Shown in pieces: positions 58,789-64,000 of a DNA stretch of 64,000 nucleotides. The stretch covers positions 448,587 through 512,586 of the forward strand of contig JADKJU010000005.1 of NCBI GenBank assembly GCA_016720855.1. Direction: 5' to 3'. The translations under genes and the position numbers were made by a program. The DNA comes from Betaproteobacteria bacterium (GTDB lineage Bacteria; Pseudomonadota; Gammaproteobacteria; Burkholderiales; Usitatibacteraceae). The notes beneath the pieces are model-generated. The model was not told the DNA's origin, made no database searches, and worked only from the letters and a program-made list of their open reading frames with translations. Every line of letters starts with the position of its first letter. The stretch's first letter is position 1.

Positions 58789-60303
58789 ATGCCATCCCCC
58801 CGCATTGCCATCGGCGCGTTCATGCTCGAGTCCAACTCCCATTCGCCCGTCGCCACGCGCGAGGAGTTCGCCGCCAACTACCTGTGCCTGGGCGGCGACA
58901 TGCTGACCGACCTGCGCAGTCCCCACCCGATCGGACCGTTGACCCTGTCGGGCTTCGTCGACGCCATGGACGCCTCGGGCGACTGGACGCCCGTTCCCCT
59001 GATGGGGGCGACCGTCGGGGCGAGCGGCCCCATCGACCACGCCTTCTTCCTCGAGGTGGCCGACGGCATCGTCTCCCGGCTCGATGCCGCGTTGCCCGTC
59101 GACGGCGTGTTCCTCTCGCTGCACGGGGCGGCCATCGCCACCGGCCAGGTGGACCCCGACGGCGTGATCCTCGAGCGCGTGCGGCAGCTCGTCGGCCCCG
59201 GCATCCCGGTCCTTGCGACCCTCGACCTGCATGCCAACGTCTCGCGCCGGATGGTGGCCAACGCCAGCGTGCTGGTGGCCTACCGCACCAACCCGCACGT
59301 GGACATGGCCGAGCGCGGCGCGGAATGCGCCCGCCTCATGCGCGAAATCCTCGCCGGCGCGAAGCCGGCTGCCGCCTTCGTGAAACTGCCGATGATTCCG
59401 CCTTCGGTCACCCAGAACACCAAGAGCGGCCCGTATGCCGACATCATCGCGTACGGCCAGTCGAAGATCGACGCCCGGGTGATGAACGTCTCGGTCGTGA
59501 GCGGCTTCTCCCTGGGAGACACGCCGAAGAACGGCATGAGCGTCACCGTCACCACGCGCGGGGACGCCACGCTCGCCGAGGCCCTCGCGAAGGACATCGC
59601 GCGCAAGTGCTGGGCCGAACGCAATCGCTATGTGCCGCACCTCACGAATCTCGCCGATGCCACGCAGATGGCGCTCGATTGCGGGCGCGACGCGGCGAAG
59701 CCTTCCCTCATTTTCGCCGACGTGGCCGACAACCCGGGCGGCGGCGGGCGCGGCAACACGGTCTGGATCCTGCAGGCGTTTCACCAGGCCGGCGTCCAGG
59801 GCGCGCTCCTGGGCATCTTCTTCGACCCGGCGCTGGCGGCCGAGGCGCACGCGCTCGGCAAGGGCGCGGCTTTGCGTGCCCGGTTCAATCGCGGCGAGAC
59901 CCACCCGCTGTCGGGGACGTTCGAAGCCGACGCGGTGGTCGAAGGGTTGCACGACGGCAACGTGGTGGGCCGGCGCGGCATCGCTGCGGGACACACGATC
60001 GTGCTGGGGAAAATGGCCCTGTTGCGCATGGGCGGCATCCGCGTCGTGGTCGTGAGCGTGCGCCAGCAGTGCAAGGACACGGCGATGTTCGAGGTGTTCG
60101 GCCTGGACATCGCGGCCGCCCGCTCGGTGATCGTCAAGTCGCGCGGCCACTTCCGCGCCGCCTTCGACCTGCTGTTTTCCGACGAACGCATCGTGGAAGT
60201 GGACGTCCCCGGCCTCACCACGCCGGTGCTGTCGCGCGTGCCCTATCGTGACGTGCCGCGCCCGGTCTTTCCCCTGGACACCGACTTCGCCTGGTCCCCT
60301 TGA
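58789..60303 (+). CDS. M81-family metallopeptidase (MlrC-like)
   Basis: A 504-residue protein of the MlrC/DUF1485 family. The N-terminal half starts with RIAIGAFMLESNSHSP and has VFLSLHGAAIA near residue 105, LDLHANVSRRM near 146, and NPHVDMAERG near 166, with histidines and aspartates in the metal site. The C-terminal domain has FADVADNPGGGGRGN near 315. MlrC degrades linear microcystin in Sphingomonas, but most homologs act on other peptides. The ATG at 58789 is chosen over an earlier in-frame opening that has no family match. It is next to a peptide-binding protein gene on the other strand. Confidence 0.87.
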   Translation: MPSPRIAIGAFMLESNSHSPVATREEFAANYLCLGGDMLTDLRSPHPIGPLTLSGFVDAMDASGDWTPVPLMGATVGASGPIDHAFFLEVADGIVSRLDAALPVDGVFLSLHGAAIATGQVDPDGVILERVRQLVGPGIPVLATLDLHANVSRRMVANASVLVAYRTNPHVDMAERGAECARLMREILAGAKPAAAFVKLPMIPPSVTQNTKSGPYADIIAYGQSKIDARVMNVSVVSGFSLGDTPKNGMSVTVTTRGDATLAEALAKDIARKCWAERNRYVPHLTNLADATQMALDCGRDAAKPSLIFADVADNPGGGGRGNTVWILQAFHQAGVQGALLGIFFDPALAAEAHALGKGAALRARFNRGETHPLSGTFEADAVVEGLHDGNVVGRRGIAAGHTIVLGKMALLRMGGIRVVVVSVRQQCKDTAMFEVFGLDIAAARSVIVKSRGHFRAAFDLLFSDERIVEVDVPGLTTPVLSRVPYRDVPRPVFPLDTDFAWSP

Positions 60304-60357
60304 GGGCAAGGGCGCAGGCGGGTCACGCGCCGGGCACCCGCCTGCCGGCCCGCGAGG

Positions 60358-61635
60358 TCACCGGGCCCGCAGGGCGGCGCGTCCCGCGAATCGCGCCTCG
60401 CTGCCGAGCTCGGCCTCGATGCGCAGGCACTCGTTCCACTTCGCCATGCGCTCGGAACGGGCGAACGACCCGACCTTCAGCTGGCCTGCGCCCCAGCCCA
60501 CCGCGAGGTGTGCGATGGTAACGTCCTCCGTCTCGCCGGACCGCGCCGAAACGACGGTTGCCCACCCTGCCTTCCGGGCGGCCGCGAGGGCGGCCACCGT
60601 CTCGGTGATCGTTCCGGCCTGGTTGGGCTTGAGCAATGCCGCGTTGCACTGCCCCCTGCGCCGCGGCCTGCGCGATGCGCTCCGCGCTGGTGACGAGGAA
60701 ATCGTCGCCGATCACCTGGATCGAATCCCCGACGGCGGCGGTGAAGGCTCGCATGCCCTCAGGGTCATCCTCCGCGACGGGATCCTCGACCGAGGCGATC
60801 GGGTAGCTCCTCGTCCAGCCGAGCAGCATTTCGAGCCATTCGCCGCCATCGAATTCCCGATCCTCCAGACCCAGGCGGTAACGCCCGTTCGAGCCGAACT
60901 CGGAGGCCGCGATGTCGAGCGACATCACCACGTCGTCATGGCCGAAGCCCGCCTTCCCGATCGCCCGGGCGAGCATGTCGAGCGCCTCGTCGTTGGCCCG
61001 GAAGTCCGGCCACCACCCGCCCTCGTCGGCCACGCCGCAGCGCCGCCCCGCCGCTTGCATGAGTTCCCCCGCCGCGCGGTACACCTCGGCCACCATGACC
61101 ATCGCCTCGTCGAAGCTGCGCGCCCCCACCGGCATCACCAGGAAGTCCTGGATGTCGACGCGCCGGCCGGCATGGGCACCGCCGCCGAAGATCTGGACCT
61201 CCGGCAGGGGCAGCGTGACCGGCGCTTCGCCAGCGACATGCCGCCACAGCGGCAGCCCGCGAGCGGCCGCGGCCGCGGCAGGACAGCCATCGACGTGGCG
61301 ATGACGGCGTTGCCGCCCAGTCGCGATTTCTGCGCGGTGCCGTCAAGCGCAATCAGCGTTTCGTCCACCTCCGCCTGGTTCGCGCCCTCGCGACCCACGA
61401 GCGCGGAGGCGATCGGGCCGTTCACGTTCGCCACCGCCCTGCCGCGACGTCGAACCCGCCCAGAGCGCACCGCCGTCCTCAGGTCGATCGCCTCATGGCT
61501 TCCGCGGGAGGCTCCCGCCGGCGCGATGCCGCGTCCCCGCGCGCCTCCCGCCAGGAACACCTCGACTTCGACGGTGGGCCTGCCGCGGGAATCCCAGATG
61601 CGGCGGCCTTCCACGCGGGCTATGGTCGTGTTCAT
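60358..61635 (-). pseudogene. Enolase homolog with two frameshifts
   Basis: Three consecutive frames together make an enolase: TIARVEGRRIWDSRGRPTVE at the start (frame 1), VDIQDFLVMPVGARSF and VADEGGWWPDF with VEDPVAEDD (frame 2), then LLKPNQAGTITET and GSFARSERMAKWNECLRIE (frame 3). The shifts fall near 61265-61285 (a run of GGCCGC) and near 60650-60665 (CCCCC). Enolase interconverts 2-phosphoglycerate and phosphoenolpyruvate; a separate housekeeping copy is likely elsewhere. It overlaps the kinase stop by four bases (ATGA). It is either decayed or a homopolymer-error artefact. Confidence 0.75.
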
Positions 61636-62645
61636 GGGGCGTGCTCCCGGCTCCATCGGTGACGAATCTCGGCAAGGCTCGTCGAGCCGCCAAGAAGAAG
61701 CGACCGCGCGAAGTTGCGCACGCGCGAGCGCGCAGCCTCCTCGGTGAGATATTCCACGGGCGACTTGCCGTCCACTCGGGCGAGCAGCATCGCCGCGAGG
61801 AGGCGACAGGCGCGCGACTCCAGATGCACAGCGGGCTCCCAATGGACGCCGTCGAGGTAGGTCGCGCAAAACGCGTCGAAGCACGCCAGGTAGGCTGGCG
61901 CCGCCTGGGGCCGGACGGCGCACTTGAGCAGCAGGTGGTTGAGGCAGAACGCGACGTCGAACGCCGGATCGCCGTACCACGCGCACTCGGCATCCAGCAG
62001 CACCGGTCCGCGTTGCCCCACCAGGATGTTCTTCGGACTCACGTCCCCGTGGACCAGCGCGAGCCGGGTGCCTGCCGTCGACTCGATGAGCTCGCGCAGG
62101 ATTCGCGCGCAGTCGGCGTTCGCGTCGGCCGCCGCGCCGAAATAGGGATCCAGCCGAAGGGCGAGGAAGTTCGCGTCGTTCGCGAAAGCGGCAGCGCACC
62201 GTTCGTCGCGCGCGGTCGCGTGGTGGACGCGGACCAGCGCGCCGGCCACCGCAACAGCCGTTTCCCGCTCGGCACGGCCCGCGAGCAGCTGCGATTTCCA
62301 GACGGGATAGTCGGCGGGTTCGAGGTAGGCCATGGCGAAAGTCCAGGCTTCGCTATCCTCCCCCAGGATTTGCGGCACGATCCCGGGCACCACGCCTGCG
62401 GCGACCCGCATCCAGGCGACCTCGGCGCCATTGCGCTCCAGCGGCGCGGTCCAAATTGCAGCGACCTTGAGCCTCGCCAGCGCGCGCTTGATGCAAAGGG
62501 TGCCGCGCGTGGAGTCGACGCGCACGATGAGCGAGGAGACGCCGCCCGCGAGGGGAGTGAACTCCGGCACCTCTCCCGCGGCGAGGAGCCCCATCCGGGC
62601 GAGGGAGGCAGCCAGACTGCAGATTTCGTCGGCGTCGAGAGGCAC
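61632..62645 (-). CDS. Aminoglycoside-phosphotransferase-like kinase
   Basis: A 337-residue APH/choline kinase-like protein. The catalytic loop is LALVHGDVSPKNILV near residue 198 (HGDxxxxN), and the metal-binding aspartate is in VLLDAECAWYGDPAFD near 216. Such kinases phosphorylate small hydroxyl substrates; many are not resistance enzymes. The start is GTG at 62645. It overlaps the enolase homolog by four bases and lies 22 bases from the left end of an IS481 element, so its native promoter may be separated from it. Substrate unknown; the enolase neighbour hints at a phosphorylated hydroxy-acid. Confidence 0.83.
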   Translation of the reverse strand: MPLDADEICSLAASLARMGLLAAGEVPEFTPLAGGVSSLIVRVDSTRGTLCIKRALARLKVAAIWTAPLERNGAEVAWMRVAAGVVPGIVPQILGEDSEAWTFAMAYLEPADYPVWKSQLLAGRAERETAVAVAGALVRVHHATARDERCAAAFANDANFLALRLDPYFGAAADANADCARILRELIESTAGTRLALVHGDVSPKNILVGQRGPVLLDAECAWYGDPAFDVAFCLNHLLLKCAVRPQAAPAYLACFDAFCATYLDGVHWEPAVHLESRACRLLAAMLLARVDGKSPVEYLTEEAARSRVRNFARSLLLGGSTSLAEIRHRWSREHAP

Positions 62646-62661
62646 GGTCGGTTGCCTGCGC

Positions 62662-62667
62662 GCTAGG
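62662..62667. repeat. Left target-site duplication of IS481
   Basis: GCTAGG directly before the TGTGATTTC end; repeated at 63702-63707. Confidence 0.85.
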
Positions 62668-63701
62668 TGTGATTTCTATGAAGGTTGTTCATCCGAGCTA
62701 AACCCGAGAAGCTGGTTGGTGCGAGCCGACCAACATCAAGGGAGAAGCCCGGATGAACATCCATGAGAATGCCCGCACCACACCTGCCAGTCGAGAGTTG
62801 CTTGTCCGCCGCATTCTGGAGGCGGGCTGGAGTGTTTGCGAGGCGGCGCACGCCGCCGGTATCAGCCCGCGTACGGCGTACAAGTGGCTCAGGCGCTTCC
62901 GAGACGATGGGTTGGCCAGTCTTCGCGACCGCTCGTCGAGAGCGCATCGGCAGCCACACGCGCTGCCGGACGACTGGGCCGAACTTGTTGAGTACTTCCG
63001 GCACTTCCGTCAGCCCGCACGAGCCATCGGAGAGCAACTGGGGCTTGCGCGCTCGACCGTCAGCGCGGTACTGGCACGCCGAGGTCTGGGCCACAGCACG
63101 CCCCTCGAGCCTGTACGGCCGCCCTGTCGCTATGAACGACGCCGGCCTGGCGATCTGCTTCACCTGGACATCAAGAAACTCGCCAGATTCCGCAGTCCGG
63201 GTCATCGCGTCACCGGCAACCGCACCAGCAAGAGCTACGGCGCGGGGTGGGAGTTCGTCCACGTTGCCATCGATGACCATTCCCGGATTGCATACGCCGA
63301 AGTCCTGCCCGACGAAAAGGGGGACACATGCGCAGCCTTCCTGCATCGCGCCCACGGCTGGGTATGCCAAGCAGGGAATCACGATCAAAGAGCTTGCTCA
63401 CCGATAACGGCACAGGCTACCGATCCCATCGATTCCGTGATGCCTGCCACACGTTGGCGCTGCGACATCTGCGTACCAAGCCCTACACCCCGCAAACCAA
63501 CGGCAAGGCAGAGCGCTTCATCCAGACCATGCTCAGGGAATGGGCCTACGGACGCGCATACCTCACCAGCGCTATCCGCACGCAGCACCTCGCCCGATGG
63601 CTTGCCTTCTACAATCAGGAGCGACCACATGCTAGCCTCAATTACCTCCCACCCATCAGCCGACGGCCGCAAGTTCGTGAACAACGGTCGTAGAAACCAC
63701 A
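62668..63701 (+). mobile_element. IS481-family insertion sequence
   Basis: A 1034-bp element with inverted ends TGTGATTTCTATGA on the left and, read inverted, TGTGGTTTCTACGA on the right, both continuing to GTTGTTCA. It is flanked by a GCTAGG duplication. It carries one transposase gene with two frameshifts. It sits between the kinase and the cation-efflux gene without breaking either. Confidence 0.9.
62753..63693 (+). pseudogene. IS481-family transposase, two frameshifts
   Basis: The N-terminal frame has an HTH (SVCEAAHAAGISPRTAYKWL) and the start of the rve catalytic core (HLDIKKLARFRSPGHRVTG; FVHVAIDDHSRIAYAE). The frame shifts near 63359-63364 (an extra G in TGGGTATG, giving YAKQGITIKE) and again near 63403 (before LLTDNGTGYRS). 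The last part has YTPQTNGKAERFIQTMLREW and YNQERPHASLNY, with the remaining catalytic acids. If corrected, the protein would be about 310 residues and normal. As it stands it is inactive unless the shifts are sequencing errors. Confidence 0.87.
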
Positions 63702-63707
63702 GCTAGG
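63702..63707. repeat. Right target-site duplication of IS481
   Basis: GCTAGG after the right end. On the minus strand its TAG is the stop codon of the cation-efflux gene, which survived because the target was duplicated. Confidence 0.85.
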
Positions 63708-64000
63708 GCGGCGGCGCGGGCTCGGCGGGATGGTCCCAACTGCGCGGGTCCTCGAGGGATTCGAGGTGCGTGAGCACCTCGACGTGCGGCATGGCCGTCT
63801 CGATTTCCTGCTCGAGGCGGTGAGCGAGGTCGTGGCCGTCGTGCACGGTCATGGAGCCGGGAACGAGGATGTGCACGTCGACGAAGCTTTTCTTGCCCGC
63901 CGCGCGCGTGCGCAGGCGGTGGTAGTCCCCGCCGATCGCCTTCACCTGTTCGAGCACGGCCACGATACGGTCGCGCTCGTCGGCGGGAATGGCGCGATCC
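63703..64000 (-). CDS. Cation diffusion facilitator (CDF) transporter, partial C-terminus
   Basis: Only the last 98 codons are in the window; the rest runs off the right edge. The sequence IVAVLEQVKAIGGDYHRLRT, then SFVDVHILVPGSMTVHDGHD and HVEVLTHLESLEDP, is the cytoplasmic ZT-dimer domain of CDF-type metal exporters, with histidines and aspartates that bind zinc or a similar metal. Its stop codon is inside the IS481 target duplication. Before insertion it was about 17 bases from the APH-like kinase start, so they may have been cotranscribed. Confidence 0.85.
   Translation of the reverse strand, partial: DRAIPADERDRIVAVLEQVKAIGGDYHRLRTRAAGKKSFVDVHILVPGSMTVHDGHDLAHRLEQEIETAMPHVEVLTHLESLEDPRSWDHPAEPAPPP

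Overview
The window looks like a GC-rich betaproteobacterial chromosome (Burkholderiales/Nitrosomonadales-like; inferred from the protein families and tRNAs, no rRNA is present). It has ordinary chromosomal genes at both ends and about 31 kb of transferred DNA between them.

Left flank (1-3225): a tartrate-use cluster, with a DASS-family transporter running off the edge, both subunits of an L(+)-tartrate dehydratase-type Fe-S enzyme, and a divergent LysR regulator. Prophage-derived early region (3519-22171): nearly everything is on the minus strand and tightly overlapped. It holds two ParB-methyltransferase fusions, a broken PD-(D/E)XK nuclease, a DUF1778/GNAT toxin-antitoxin pair, a RuvC-like resolvase, a primase/helicase, an SF2 helicase, a RecB-like nuclease, DUF669, an AAA ATPase and a sigma-like protein. 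An XRE repressor with an ImmA/IrrE protease controls it, and a divergent DUF2924/serine-recombinase cassette lies at its right end. No terminase, capsid or tail gene is present.

Defence island (22259-34996): a DprA-like gene is followed two bases later by a ComF-like phosphoribosyltransferase gene that is cut by an IS21 element with a clear 6-bp target duplication. Next is a type I restriction-modification operon with two tandem hsdM genes, hsdS and hsdR, then an unrecognised coiled-coil/SH3-like protein. A tRNA-Ser(GCT) with its terminator marks the return to core genome.

Core right part (35433-62645): prolyl oligopeptidase, aspartokinase, tRNA-Ser(TGA), a DUF4160/DUF2442 pair, a Bax-inhibitor-1 protein, and a five-gene overlapping operon (YVTN propeller, polysaccharide deacetylase, sterol-desaturase-like protein, trypsin-like protease, RlmD). 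Then come NUDIX, an operon of alkaline-phosphatase-superfamily enzyme, Lhr-type helicase and PdeM-type phosphoesterase, a GspE-like ATPase with a J-like protein, a peptide-binding lipoprotein/periplasmic protein, an M81 peptidase, and an APH-like kinase with a frameshifted enolase homolog. An IS481-family element sits between that kinase and a cation-diffusion-facilitator gene that runs off the right edge.

Palindromic repeats sit at gene junctions in the 37-53 kb part; two of them are read through as protein at the starts of the helicase and phosphoesterase genes. The most interesting candidates are the IS-interrupted DprA/PRTase pair with its neighbouring type I system, and the repeat-encoded N-termini. 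Several genes carry single-base frameshifts at G/C runs, so some apparent pseudogenes could be assembly errors.
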